Source: Streptomyces sp. NRRL F-5630 (GTDB lineage Bacteria > Actinomycetota > Actinomycetes > Streptomycetales > Streptomycetaceae). Taken from it: a stretch of DNA of 56,001 nt. The notes below the pieces were generated by a model. It was given only the letters and a program-made list of their open reading frames with translations. It was not told the DNA's origin and ran no database searches. The position numbers and the translations under genes are program-made. Positions within the stretch are counted from its first letter, which is position 1. Each line of letters starts with the position of its first letter. Shown in pieces: positions 34,023 to 42,001 of this stretch. The stretch spans positions 1 to 56,001 of the forward strand of contig NZ_JOGO01000040.1 in NCBI RefSeq assembly GCF_000719475.1, given 5' to 3'.

Positions 34023-34592
34023 ATGGCTCTCACGCTCTTCACCCGCCGCCCCGAGCCCGCCCCCGAGCCGTGGCCCGAGATCGGGGAGACCTGGAAGCCC
34101 GAAGGCGTCACCGTCACCCAGCGGTACTACAACCAGGCCCACGCCATTGTCCTCGTCTACACCACCGGCGCCGGGGAGTACAGCACCTACTACGCGGTCG
34201 CCTGCCTCGGCTGCCACTACGCCACCCGCGAGAGCGGCAAGCGACCGTACAGCACGCGCTACAGCCTCGCCGACGCCGCGAAGGTCGCCAACGCGCACGC
34301 CACGACGTGCCGGGCGCTGCCCCGCGACATCCCCGCCCGCCCCACTGACGACACCGTCCGCGAGCAGCTGCACTCCTGGGTGCGCGGCACCCGCCACCGG
34401 CACAAGGACGTCCAGCTGTGGATCTCCGACCTGGACCTGAGCCGCCTCACCCTCCAGCGCACCACCGCGTGGATCGAGGCGGTGCTCCAGCAGCTGGCCG
34501 CCGACCAGCCCGACGTCCTGCGTAGCGAACGCAGCCAGTACAGCGACAGCGACCACGTCTCCTACTACGCCCGCCGGCTTCCGGAGGCGTGA
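34023..34592 (+). CDS. Hypothetical protein with CxxC
   Basis: 189 aa, start ATG 34023 after AAGGAG. It contains YYAVACLGCHYATRESG and ANAHATTCRALPRDIP (C..C..H..C possible zinc site), then a helical C-terminus QRTTAWIEAVLQQLAADQPD. A recurrent small-protein type in Streptomyces mobile elements; function unknown. Confidence 0.6.
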   Translation: MALTLFTRRPEPAPEPWPEIGETWKPEGVTVTQRYYNQAHAIVLVYTTGAGEYSTYYAVACLGCHYATRESGKRPYSTRYSLADAAKVANAHATTCRALPRDIPARPTDDTVREQLHSWVRGTRHRHKDVQLWISDLDLSRLTLQRTTAWIEAVLQQLAADQPDVLRSERSQYSDSDHVSYYARRLPEA

Positions 34593-34635
34593 CGGCGTCA
34601 TGGCCGCTTGCTCTCAATACCTGGAGGTCGTCTCC

Positions 34636-34743
34636 GTGCTGAGTCCCCGCCCGCGCCGCCGGATCGGTCGGCCCTGCCCCCGACGGCCCGGCCCCCGTTA
34701 CCCAGTGCCTCAGCGCCGGTTGCCCGGTGCCTGGAGCAGGTGA
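34636..34743 (+). pseudogene. Truncated duplicate of the gene at 33493
   Basis: GTG then LSPRPRRRIGRPCPRRPG repeats the N-terminus of the protein at 33493 (LIPRPRRRIGRPRP), but the frame ends after 35 codons. The stop overlaps the next ATG (TGATG), so it may still act in translational coupling. Confidence 0.4.
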
Positions 34744-34950
34744 TGGCCAACCCGGACCAGGACTTGGTCGACGTCGACCCGTACGACCCCGGCGACGGCT
34801 CTTTACCGGTCTTCCGGTGGAAGCAGGCCGGGCACGAGAACCTCGCCACCCGCCGCCAGCTGCGCGAGATGGGACTGCGCCCCGGCGGACACGAGCCCGT
34901 CGCACGGATCGAATGCCGCCGTGGGAAGCGGTGGGTCCTTCACGACCCAC
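34743..34950 (+). pseudogene. RRQRL-motif zinc-binding protein, 5' part only
   Basis: MANPDQDLVDVDPYDPGDGS then AGHENLATRRQLREMGLRPG and GHEPVARIECRRGKRW. This is the N-terminal signature of RRQRL-motif zinc-binding proteins of Streptomyces mobile elements. The expected C-terminal Cys-rich part is absent: at about 34920 the plausible protein continues in another frame as a different sequence. A deletion or fusion junction is likely. Confidence 0.5.
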
Positions 34951-35127
34951 TACGCCGCGGACCGCCGCGTGCCGGGCAAGGGCCTGCTGGAGAAGATCGC
35001 CACCAAGACCGGCAAGGGCGGCTTTTACAAGCTCGCCGACGGCTCCTTCCACCTCGACTCTGCCTGGCACCACGGCTGGGAGACCGTCGCGGCCGTGGTC
35101 GCCACGACCAAGGCCACCACCCGGTGA
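34921..35127 (+). CDS. Small hypothetical protein at fusion junction
   Basis: 68 aa from GTG 34921: VGSGGSFTTHYAADRRVPGK, GLLEKIATKTGKGGFYKLAD, SAWHHGWETVAAVVATTKAT. Its stop overlaps the next GTG (GTGA), consistent with an intact 3' end. The 5' end lies inside the RRQRL remnant, so its true start may have been lost. Confidence 0.5.
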   Translation: MGSGGSFTTHYAADRRVPGKGLLEKIATKTGKGGFYKLADGSFHLDSAWHHGWETVAAVVATTKATTR

Positions 35128-35837
35128 CCGGCCCGCACCGTGCTCGCGTCAACCGCGTCCGTGCCGCGGCCGGGATCGCCTCGCTCGCCCTCCAGCAGAT
35201 CGAGGACAACCTCAGCGCCGACGACGTCGACCAGGAGGAACTCGCGGCGATCCTGGGCGCGCTCATCGAGGACACCGATCCGCCCGGCGGCCTCCTTGCG
35301 GCCGTGGCGCAGCTGCTCACCGCCGCCGCGCGCCGCGCCGAGCAGATCGAGCCCGACCACGTCGTCGTCGCCGACAACATCCACCGCCTGGAGCCGCTGC
35401 TCCGGCAGGCCAGCGACACCCGCCGCCGCGAGCTCGGCTGGGACGGCGGCGACGGCCTGGGCGACCTGCTCCTGGTCCGCCGCACGTTCGGCTCCGAGGT
35501 ACTGCCGCTGTGGCACTGGTGCGAGGGGTCGCCGCTCGCCGGCGGCGACCGCGTCGGCGAGATCCGCCTCGGGCCCGACCGCCTGGTCCTCGCGCTGCGC
35601 ACCGACGTCGGCTGCCCGTACGACGACTGCGACGCCCCGGCGTGGCAGCCGGTCTTCTCGGTCACCGACCTGTGGAAGGCGCACACCAGCGACACCGGAC
35701 TGCACCCGGACGCCGTCTGCTCCGTCCACGGCGGCCCCGACGACGTCGACCAGGAGGCCGACGACCACGACCAGGACGACGATCCCGAGGGCCGCGCGGA
35801 CCTGGAAGAGCAGTTCGCCGCTGCGGTCCGCGAGTGA
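35124..35837 (+). CDS. Hypothetical acidic protein
   Basis: 237 aa from GTG 35124. The helical N-terminus VNRVRAAAGIASLALQQIED is followed by LRQASDTRRRELGWDGGDGL, VGCPYDDCDAPAWQPVFSV and CSVHGGPDD, and an Asp/Glu-rich tail. CxxxxC and CxxH could bind metal. A GC hairpin follows. No family recognised. Confidence 0.6.
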   Translation: MTGPHRARVNRVRAAAGIASLALQQIEDNLSADDVDQEELAAILGALIEDTDPPGGLLAAVAQLLTAAARRAEQIEPDHVVVADNIHRLEPLLRQASDTRRRELGWDGGDGLGDLLLVRRTFGSEVLPLWHWCEGSPLAGGDRVGEIRLGPDRLVLALRTDVGCPYDDCDAPAWQPVFSVTDLWKAHTSDTGLHPDAVCSVHGGPDDVDQEADDHDQDDDPEGRADLEEQFAAAVRE

Positions 35838-35857
35838 GCTGCCGGCCCTCCGTGCTG

Positions 35858-35888
35858 CCCCGGCCCCGGCTCACCGCCGGGGCCGGGG
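35858..35888. terminator. Strong intergenic hairpin
   Basis: Perfect 13-bp arms CCCCGGCCCCGGC / GCCGGGGCCGGGG, 5-nt loop, 20 bp after the stop at 35837. Confidence 0.75.
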
Positions 35889-35953
35889 CCGGGTCTCGCT
35901 CCAACCGCTCACACCCCAGCGCGGCTCCGGCCGCCCACCCAGAAGGACAATCC

Positions 35954-36598
35954 ATGCGTACCTGGAACGCCCCCGACCACCGCATCGCCGACACCGAGCA
36001 CGGCACCCTCGTGTTCGAAGGCGATGCCGAACTGGTCCTGGCCGACTGGCAGGTCACCGAGGACGCCCCGGACGCCGACGGGCGCGTCTACGCCTCGATC
36101 CGCGGATGGCTCGCCAACAGCGGCGGATCCGGCAGGGTCCGCGACCCGTACACCCAGCCCGTCGCCGACGGCCGCGCCCGCCTGCTGCACACCAACCTGC
36201 GCGGCCTCAAGAACGTCACCGACCGGGACGTCCACCTCGACTACTACGGCGTTACGCAGCCCTACCCGAACACCTGGGACCACCCCGGCTACCTCACTAC
36301 CGTCTCCTGGATGGACCGCCGCCTCGACGCCCGCGGCCATGAGATCCCGGAGACCGAGATCGGCCGCACCCAGTGGACCCACCCCGAAACGGGCCGCGTC
36401 TTCGACCTCACCAAGGCCTACGCGCGCGCCGATGAAGGCCCCTACAGCACCCAGGACCGCTGCTGGCAGCACTACGACCGGTGGAGTAACGGCGTGCCCC
36501 ACCTGCACTACTTCCGCGGCGCGCGGCGCACGCCCACCGACGTCGGCTGGAGCCTGCCTCTCACCGACCCGGGCTGGATCGAGATCACCACTGCCTGA
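35954..36598 (+). CDS. Hypothetical protein
   Basis: 214 aa, MRTWNAPDHRIADTEHGTLV; rich in Tyr, Trp and His (LDYYGVTQPYPNTWDHPGYL, CWQHYDRWSNGVPHLHYFRG), suggesting a compact beta-rich fold. AGAAGGA precedes the ATG. No known motif. Confidence 0.6.
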   Translation: MRTWNAPDHRIADTEHGTLVFEGDAELVLADWQVTEDAPDADGRVYASIRGWLANSGGSGRVRDPYTQPVADGRARLLHTNLRGLKNVTDRDVHLDYYGVTQPYPNTWDHPGYLTTVSWMDRRLDARGHEIPETEIGRTQWTHPETGRVFDLTKAYARADEGPYSTQDRCWQHYDRWSNGVPHLHYFRGARRTPTDVGWSLPLTDPGWIEITTA

Positions 36599-36706
36599 CG
36601 GCCCCGCCCCGGCGCTCTCCGTACCGCCCCGGCTCCTCGGCGCACCCGCGCCCAGAGGCCGGGGCGGTGCGGTGTCCGCCCGGCACCCCATCCCGGGACA
36701 GCAGAA

Positions 36707-36746
36707 GAGGCGCACCCCCAATGGCAGGCCAGCCCGGGTGCGCCTC
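36707..36746. terminator. Terminator hairpin
   Basis: Perfect 11-bp arms GAGGCGCACCC / GGGTGCGCCTC, 18-nt loop, separating the gene ending at 36598 from the GGDEF gene. Confidence 0.7.
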
Positions 36747-36784
36747 TCCCCCACCGCCCTGCAAGGGCGGGATCGGAGAACATC

Positions 36785-37471
36785 ATGCCTTCCGCCACCC
36801 TGTGGCAACAGCATTCCCGCGCCCTACTCTTCGCGACGGCGGCAGCCCCGCCGCTCACCGGCTGGGCCGTCCACGTGAGCGTGCTGCGGCGCCGCGTGAG
36901 GGCCGCGCAGCGCGATCCACTCACCGGGCTGTGGCGCCGCGAGAGCTACACCGCCCGCGCCCACCGCCTCCTCACCCGCCCTGCCCCCTCTCGCCGACGA
37001 GACATCGCGGCGCTCTTCGTCGACGCCGACCACTTCAAGCAGATCAATGACCGCGAGGGCCACGAGGCCGGAGACGCGGTCCTCGCCGCGCTCGGGAAAC
37101 GGCTCACCGGCTGGGCTGGACCGCGCGGGGTGTGCGGGCGGCTCGGCGGCGACGAGTTCGCCGCCGTCCTCCCCCTGCCGGCCGAGCACCGCGCCGAGCG
37201 CCTGGAGCAGCTCGTGCGGGCACTGCACGCACCGGTCCTCCTCGACGACGGACGCCTCATCCAGGTCTCGGCCTCCGTCGGCGTCGCCACCACCGACATC
37301 CTCGGCACACGCGACCTCACCGTGCTCCAGCGCGCCTCGGACGCGGCCCTCTACGACGGCAAGCACACCGGCCGGGCCGTCCTCGCGACCACCGCGCACA
37401 CGCGCGTGCCCTCCGTCAACGGACGCCGCCTGGGTCGCCCCGGCACCAACGTGTGGGGGCAGGCCGCATGA
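36785..37471 (+). CDS. GGDEF-domain protein (putative diguanylate cyclase)
   Basis: 228 aa. Short hydrophobic N-terminus (LLFATAAAPPLTGWAVHVSV), then a complete GGDEF domain: DPLTGLWRRESYTARAHRLL, IAALFVDADHFKQINDREGH, VCGRLGGDEFAAVLPL and VSASVGVATTD. The catalytic GGDEF is intact; I see no RxxD inhibitory site before it. It may make c-di-GMP, which controls development through BldD in Streptomyces. Its stop overlaps the ASCH gene. Confidence 0.9.
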   Translation: MPSATLWQQHSRALLFATAAAPPLTGWAVHVSVLRRRVRAAQRDPLTGLWRRESYTARAHRLLTRPAPSRRRDIAALFVDADHFKQINDREGHEAGDAVLAALGKRLTGWAGPRGVCGRLGGDEFAAVLPLPAEHRAERLEQLVRALHAPVLLDDGRLIQVSASVGVATTDILGTRDLTVLQRASDAALYDGKHTGRAVLATTAHTRVPSVNGRRLGRPGTNVWGQAA

Positions 37472-37908
37472 CCAGCACACCGGAGCGCGGCGACTGGCTG
37501 CGCGCGCTCACCGTCCGCCAGCCCTGGGCCGCCTGCATCGCCCACGGCACCAAGAGGACCGAGAACCGCACCCGGCCCTGGTCGTGGCGCGGGCCGCTCC
37601 TCATCCACGCTGGCCGGGGCACCGATCACCAGGCGCTCACCGACCCCCGCGTCACCTGCACCCTCCCCCGCAAACGCCCCCTGGAGTTCGGCGCCGTCCT
37701 GGCCATCGCGCGCCTCACCGACTGCCACCAGGACCAGCCCGGCCAGCAGTGCTCCACCTGGGCCGACCCCGAGGCCTGGCACCTCACCCTCACCGACGTC
37801 ACGCCGCTGGAGGAGCCGATCCCCGCGCTCGGCCGCCTCGGCCTGTGGCGCCCCGGCCCCGACCTCACCGCCCGCGTCCTGGCCCAACTCCCCCACCTGA
37901 AGCCGTGA
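37468..37908 (+). CDS. ASCH-domain protein
   Basis: 146 aa. ALTVRQPWAACIAHGTKRTE NRTRPWSWRGPLLIHAGRG is the ASCH signature (substrate groove with GxKxxExR-like GTKRTENR). EFGAVLAIARLTDCHQ follows. ASCH domains bind RNA or act as N4-acetylcytidine amidohydrolases. Coupled by ATGA to the GGDEF gene and by GTGA to the next. Confidence 0.82.
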   Translation: MTSTPERGDWLRALTVRQPWAACIAHGTKRTENRTRPWSWRGPLLIHAGRGTDHQALTDPRVTCTLPRKRPLEFGAVLAIARLTDCHQDQPGQQCSTWADPEAWHLTLTDVTPLEEPIPALGRLGLWRPGPDLTARVLAQLPHLKP

Positions 37909-38192
37909 GGCGCGTGAGCCGTCCCAAAGAGTTGTGGGAGCCGGGCCTGATCCCGGCCCCCGGCACGCTCCTGGACTGGCGCGACGCCCGCCACCACGAC
38001 GCCCGCACCGCGTATCCCTGCACGCTGTGCGGCCACCCCACCCACCTGCGCTCCCACACCGGCGAGCCCGTCCACAAGACGTGCGCCGAAACGTGGATCG
38101 CCACCCACTACCCCGAAGCCCGCCGCACCGCGCGCTTCGCCTCCGATGCACGGCCCGCACGCCGTTCCGGAGCCGACGAGGACCACGCCTGA
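37905..38192 (+). CDS. Small zinc-binding protein
   Basis: 95 aa from GTG 37905 (overlaps the ASCH stop). YPCTLCGHPTHLRSHTGEPV HKTCAETWIATHYPEA gives CxxC...HxxC, a small zinc finger. Function unknown; co-translated with the ASCH protein. Confidence 0.65.
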   Translation: MRRVSRPKELWEPGLIPAPGTLLDWRDARHHDARTAYPCTLCGHPTHLRSHTGEPVHKTCAETWIATHYPEARRTARFASDARPARRSGADEDHA

Positions 38193-38208
38193 CCGCGAGT
38201 ACGAGGAG

Positions 38209-38388
38209 ATGCCCGTGAACCGCACCCCGCGCGCCGACTCCGACCGCGCCCTCGCCTACCCCGAACCCCCCGCCACCTCCACCTGGCACCACACCACCAA
38301 GCCCCCGGTACGCCCCCGCAAGCTCACCCCCGGCCAGCAACGCCGCAACCGTGAACGCCTCCAGCGCGACCTCGCAAGGACGAGGTGA
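38209..38388 (+). CDS. Small basic protein
   Basis: 59 aa, GAGGAG directly before the ATG. PVNRTPRADSDRALAYPE, then KPPVRPRKLTPGQQRRNRER. The Arg/Lys-rich tail suggests nucleic acid binding. Its stop overlaps the next GTG. Confidence 0.5.
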   Translation: MPVNRTPRADSDRALAYPEPPATSTWHHTTKPPVRPRKLTPGQQRRNRERLQRDLARTR

Positions 38389-38582
38389 GCGCTGTGTACG
38401 ACGACCTGAACCCCGCCCAAATCGCCGAGCGTCTCGCACTCGACCCACCCACCCCCGAGACCGAAGCAGCAGCCACCCGCACCGTTGCCCGCCACGCCCA
38501 CGGCAAGGAGGACCTCACCCTCCTCCTCGACGCCCTCGGCCTCCCCGCGACGACGACACCCTCACCAACCTGTTCCCCCTGA
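38385..38582 (+). CDS. Small hypothetical protein
   Basis: 65 aa from GTG 38385: VYDDLNPAQIAERLALDPPT, TRTVARHAHGKEDLTLLLDA. Helical; overlaps the preceding gene. No family recognised. Confidence 0.5.
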   Translation: MSAVYDDLNPAQIAERLALDPPTPETEAAATRTVARHAHGKEDLTLLLDALGLPATTTPSPTCSP

Positions 38583-38607
38583 TCCCGGAAACCGGAGCCT
38601 CAGCCCC

Positions 38608-39300
38608 ATGACCGACACACCCCTCGCTCTCACCGAAACCGTTACCGCGACCGCCCCGGCCGCCGACGACGCGCCCGCCACAGCCAGCCGGGGCATGTCC
38701 GCGTTCGAGGCCATGGCGCTCTCGATGCACCGCAACGGCGACACCGAGCAGGCCATCCAGGAGGCCACCGGCCTCAGCGCGACCGAACTCAGCACGCTCC
38801 TGGCTGAGTCTGCCCCCGGCCTGCCCCGCCCGGCCGTCGACGCCCCGGCCGTCGACGCCCCGGTCATTCCGCTCCCCGTCTCCAACGAGATCCAGAACCT
38901 GCTCGACTGGGCGGCCACGCACCCGGCCGCCTCGGTCCGCAGCCGCGCCGCCCGCATCCTCGCCGACCTGTCAGAGCTGGTCGACCGCCGCGACAGCGAG
39001 GCCGCGCAGCGCGAGGCCGAAGAGAAGGTGGCCAAGGCCAAGGCCGAACTGGAGAAGGCGCGGGCGGAACTGCACGCCGTGCGCGCCGGGAAGGCCAGCA
39101 CCCGTCCCCTCGCGGCGGCCACGCCCGCACCCGCACCGATCCGCACCGGCCTGGGCAGCGGCCGCACCCGGGAGGAGCTCGCCGCCATCAGGACATGGGC
39201 GCGCGCCCACGGCCACCAGGTCGCCGACGCGGGCATGGTGCGCAAGGCCGTCCTGGAGGCATACGACGCCGCCCACCAGACCGTCCGGAAGGCCAGCTGA
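38608..39300 (+). CDS. Protein with Lsr2-like C-terminal DNA-binding domain
   Basis: 230 aa. The C-terminal about 40 residues (REELAAIRTWARAHGHQVAD AGMVRKAVLEAYDAAH) match the AT-hook-like DNA-binding domain of the nucleoid protein Lsr2. Before it are a helical hairpin rich in Glu/Lys/Ala (about 130-170) and an N-terminal segment with SAFEAMALSMHRNGDTEQAI. It lacks the Lsr2 N-terminal oligomerisation domain, so it is a fusion. It may silence or compact plasmid DNA. Confidence 0.75.
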   Translation: MTDTPLALTETVTATAPAADDAPATASRGMSAFEAMALSMHRNGDTEQAIQEATGLSATELSTLLAESAPGLPRPAVDAPAVDAPVIPLPVSNEIQNLLDWAATHPAASVRSRAARILADLSELVDRRDSEAAQREAEEKVAKAKAELEKARAELHAVRAGKASTRPLAAATPAPAPIRTGLGSGRTREELAAIRTWARAHGHQVADAGMVRKAVLEAYDAAHQTVRKAS

Positions 39301-39303
39301 CCG

Positions 39304-39498
39304 ATGACTTCCCAAATGACGACCGCCCTCCCCGCACAGCGCACCGTCCTGGAGCGGTTCTCCGCCGGCCACCCCCGTGGCTCCTGGCCCGCCGACGAAT
39401 ACGCCGCCGCCCAGCGAGCCCAGGGCACCGACGCCCGGGTCGTCATGGACCTCACCAGCGACCAGTTCCTCGTGGTGACCGTCACCACTGCCCACTGA
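39304..39498 (+). CDS. Small hypothetical protein
   Basis: 64 aa, TALPAQRTVLERFSAGHPRG, VVMDLTSDQFLVVTVTTAH. Start ATG 39304, directly after the previous stop. A short beta-rich C-terminus; no family recognised. Confidence 0.5.
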   Translation: MTSQMTTALPAQRTVLERFSAGHPRGSWPADEYAAAQRAQGTDARVVMDLTSDQFLVVTVTTAH

Positions 39499-39520
39499 CC
39501 CACCCAACCGAGAGGCGAAC

Positions 39521-39949
39521 ATGACTGAGACCGAGACCGAGTCGTTCGAGACGATCCGCTACACCGCCGACGTGGTGGCCATGACGCCCGACGGCAGCGT
39601 CCTGCTGATCGAGCGAGGCTGGCCGCCCCACGAGGGCGCCTGGGCCCTGCCCGGCGGGCACGTCGACCCCGGCGAGACGAGCCTCGCGGCCGCGGCCCGA
39701 GAGCTCGCTGAGGAGACTGGCGTCCGCGTCACCGCCGACAGCCTGCGCCAGATCGGCGTCTGGGACGCGCCCGACCGCGACCCGCGCGGACGGTACGTCA
39801 CCGTCGCGTACGCCGCCGTGGTCCCGGCCGCCACCCAGATCGTCGCCGGAGACGACGCCCGCACCGCCCGCTGGTGGCCCCTGGACCACCTGCCCGAGCG
39901 CCTGGCGTTCGACCACGCCGACATCCTCCGTGCAGCCACGGCCTCCTGA
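39521..39949 (+). CDS. NUDIX hydrolase
   Basis: 142 aa. Complete NUDIX box in GGHVDPGETSLAAAAREL followed by AEETGV (Gx5Ex7REUxEExGU). It begins IRYTADVVAMTPDGSVLLIE. It hydrolyses a nucleoside diphosphate linked to another moiety; substrate not predictable. GAGGCG precedes the ATG. Confidence 0.93.
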   Translation: MTETETESFETIRYTADVVAMTPDGSVLLIERGWPPHEGAWALPGGHVDPGETSLAAAARELAEETGVRVTADSLRQIGVWDAPDRDPRGRYVTVAYAAVVPAATQIVAGDDARTARWWPLDHLPERLAFDHADILRAATAS

Positions 39950-39976
39950 CGCACCAGCACGACGCGACACACCTCA

Positions 39977-40013
39977 GCGCCGCGCCCCGGACCAGACGGC
40001 CGGGACGCGGCGC
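39977..40013. terminator. Intergenic hairpin
   Basis: 14-bp arms GCGCCGCGCCCCGG / CCGGGACGCGGCGC with one mismatched pair, just after the NUDIX gene. Confidence 0.65.
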
Positions 40014-40044
40014 TTCCTGCTCCCCCTCACCGAGAAGCCTTCGC

Positions 40045-40251
40045 GTGTTAACCACCGTCGCGCCGGCCTCGCCGTCGTCGCCACCCTCTTGGGCGCGATC
40101 GCGTGGATGGGCGGCCAAGCACCGGCTCACCGAGGCCCGCGAGGCCGCGAAAATCCCGCACGACAACTTCGTGGACACCGCCGCCCGCTACCTGCGCCCG
40201 CCCTACACGGCAGGAGCCCACCCCACCCCCGAACAGGAGCCCAACCGATGA
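40045..40251 (+). CDS. Small protein, possibly frameshifted
   Basis: 68 aa from GTG 40045 (GAGAAG upstream). The second codon is TTA, rare in Streptomyces and dependent on the bldA tRNA. The C-terminal part AAKHRLTEAREAAKIPHDNF VDTAARYLRPPY looks real. The first 20 codons are Pro/Ser-rich, while the neighbouring frame over the same bases reads AGLAVVATLLGAIAWMG, a likely TM segment. A frameshift near 40110 is therefore suspected. It overlaps the next ATG (ATGA). Confidence 0.45.
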   Translation: MLTTVAPASPSSPPSWARSRGWAAKHRLTEAREAAKIPHDNFVDTAARYLRPPYTAGAHPTPEQEPNR

Positions 40252-40946
40252 AGCGCCCCCTCTTCCGCCGCTGCGGGACCGCGCCCGGCGCCCTCACCCC
40301 CAAGGACCAAGCCGTCGGCGACCAGTTCCGCACGATGCTCACCGCCCTGCGCAACCCCGAGCCCTGGACGCCGGGCACCGGCAGCGCCAGGGACATCGCC
40401 GTCAGGGTCGGCCCGTTCATCGAACGGGCACAGACCCGGCCCGGCGACGATCACGGCCCCGAGATGATCGCCGTCGCCCTAGTCCACCCCGACACCCCGT
40501 ACGCTGGCGCCTACCTCCACGTCCGCCGCCAGCTCGGCTACACCGAACGCGACTGGCTGCGCTGCCCGACCAGCGCGATCCTCGGCTTCTGGCAGCCCGG
40601 CTACGCGACGCTCACCCACGCCGCCAACGGGCTGCCCCTGCCCGACGACGTCGGCATGGAGCCCGCGCACTACGCCCTCTACGTCGAGGCCCGCAAGCGA
40701 GACGACAGTCACGACGGCTACACCCTGCTCCGGCTCGGCCCCTACACCCAGACCCGGTACGCCCAGCAGGACTACGACCGGCTCACCGCCGCGCTTGACG
40801 GCCGCGAGACCACTCTCGCCCCCGGGTTCCGCGTCTCCACGCGGTGCGGGCCGTTCAACGTGAGCGACCACCAGCTATTCACCGACCCGCACGACGCCGA
40901 CGCCGTCGCGCTCCTGGACACCGCCGTCGCAGGGGTGAGCGCGTAA
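40248..40946 (+). CDS. Hypothetical protein, last gene of transfer cluster
   Basis: 232 aa, MKRPLFRRCGTAPGALTPKD; contains GPEMIAVALVHPDTPYAGAY, LHVRRQLGYTERDWLRCPTS and YTLLRLGPYTQTRYAQQDYD. Folded, mixed alpha/beta by composition. A very strong terminator follows. No family recognised. Confidence 0.6.
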   Translation: MKRPLFRRCGTAPGALTPKDQAVGDQFRTMLTALRNPEPWTPGTGSARDIAVRVGPFIERAQTRPGDDHGPEMIAVALVHPDTPYAGAYLHVRRQLGYTERDWLRCPTSAILGFWQPGYATLTHAANGLPLPDDVGMEPAHYALYVEARKRDDSHDGYTLLRLGPYTQTRYAQQDYDRLTAALDGRETTLAPGFRVSTRCGPFNVSDHQLFTDPHDADAVALLDTAVAGVSA

Positions 40947-41001
40947 CCGCTCCGGAATGGTAGGCCCCGTCCCGGTCCCGGTCTGGCCTGTCCTGCACCT
41001 T

Positions 41002-41041
41002 GCCCCCGTGCCAGCCCTCAGGGCTGGCACGGGGGCTTTTT
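41002..41041 (+). terminator. Strong factor-independent terminator of the transfer cluster
   Basis: Perfect 16-bp arms GCCCCCGTGCCAGCCC / GGGCTGGCACGGGGGC, loop TCA, followed directly by TTTTT (41037-41041). It separates the transfer cluster from the partition region. Confidence 0.92.
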
Positions 41042-41092
41042 GCGTTTCAGAGCCCCAGCACACTGCTCTGCGAGCCGAGTGACGGCAAGGCT

Positions 41093-41178
41093 TCAAAACC
41101 CGGTTTTGAGCAGGAGAAAGGAGGGGCAACGCGGCTGGTTCAAAACGCGGTTTTGAACCAGCCGCGTTGCCCCTCCTT
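41093..41178. promoter_or_regulatory. Candidate parS sites upstream of parA
   Basis: Site 1 is TCAAAACCCGGTTTTGA (41093-41109). Site 2 has the same core (TCAAAACGCGGTTTTGA) at the centre of a perfect inverted repeat with 29-bp arms, 41118-41146 and 41150-41178. A third copy lies inside parB at about 42754. Three near-identical palindromes around a parAB operon are the expected arrangement for the ParB target and/or a ParA/ParB operator. It differs from the chromosomal Streptomyces parS GTTTCACGTGAAAC. Confidence 0.7.
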
Positions 41179-41266
41179 CTCAGGAGATGAATCGTGACAT
41201 CCTGTCCCGGTCCGCAGTACCAGCCACGTTGGCTGGGAAGCATACGGAACACCAGGAGCTCAACCC

Positions 41267-42001
41267 ATGGCACGGATCACCGCGCTCATCAACCGCAAGG
41301 GCGGCGTCGGCAAGTCGACCCTCACCGTCAACACGGCGGCCATCACCGCCCATGTACTGGGCGACTCCCCAGAAGGCGCCCCCCACTACGTTGCAGCTGT
41401 CTCCGCTGACCCTCAAGGGTCCACCACTTGGTGGTCGGAACGCGTCGGACACGACCTGCCCTTCTCCTTTGAACAGATCACCTCGCGCGACGACTTGGAC
41501 CTCTTCGCCCAGCTGAAGAAGTCCAGGAAGGTCAAGCACGCGTTCATCGACACCCCCGGGTGGATGGATCTCCCCGAAGAGGAAAAGGAAGAGGCCGGCG
41601 ACCCCTTCGGCAAGAGCACCGCTGCCGACGCCATGCGCGCCGTCCTCGCCAGCGCCGACGACATCATCGTCCCCGTCGAGCCCGAGCCCCTCGGCTTCAT
41701 GCCGACGCGGGACACCATCGAAGAGGTCGTCAAGCCGCTCGGAATCCCCTACCTCGTCGTCATCAACAACTGGGACCCCAGGGACGGTGAAGCAGACCTC
41801 GACCAGACCAAAGACTTCATCCGTGCCCAGCAGTGGAACCTCGCCAACACTGTTGTGCGCCACTACAAGGTCCACACCAGGGCCGCACTCGAAGGCACAG
41901 TCGTCACTCAGTACAAGAAGAACCGTGTAGCCATGGAAGCCCGTGAAGACTTCTACCAACTCGCCCTTGAGCTCGGCGCCGGGAAGAAGGGCAACCGCTG
42001 A
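41267..42001 (+). CDS. parA: ParA-family partition ATPase
   Basis: 244 aa. Deviant Walker A ALINRKGGVGKSTLTVNTAA, then VSADPQGSTTWWSERV (A' motif) and HAFIDTPGWMDLP (Walker B region). Ends near KKGNR. It positions plasmid copies together with ParB. Its stop overlaps the parB ATG (TGATG). The palindromes 90-170 bp upstream are probable centromere/operator sites. Confidence 0.93.
   Translation: MARITALINRKGGVGKSTLTVNTAAITAHVLGDSPEGAPHYVAAVSADPQGSTTWWSERVGHDLPFSFEQITSRDDLDLFAQLKKSRKVKHAFIDTPGWMDLPEEEKEEAGDPFGKSTAADAMRAVLASADDIIVPVEPEPLGFMPTRDTIEEVVKPLGIPYLVVINNWDPRDGEADLDQTKDFIRAQQWNLANTVVRHYKVHTRAALEGTVVTQYKKNRVAMEAREDFYQLALELGAGKKGNR

Noticed and set aside
41118..41178. Simple transcription terminator
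   Set aside because: The 29-bp arms could terminate, but the core matches two other separate palindromes around parAB, so a ParB site fits better; a strong terminator already lies at 41002-41041.
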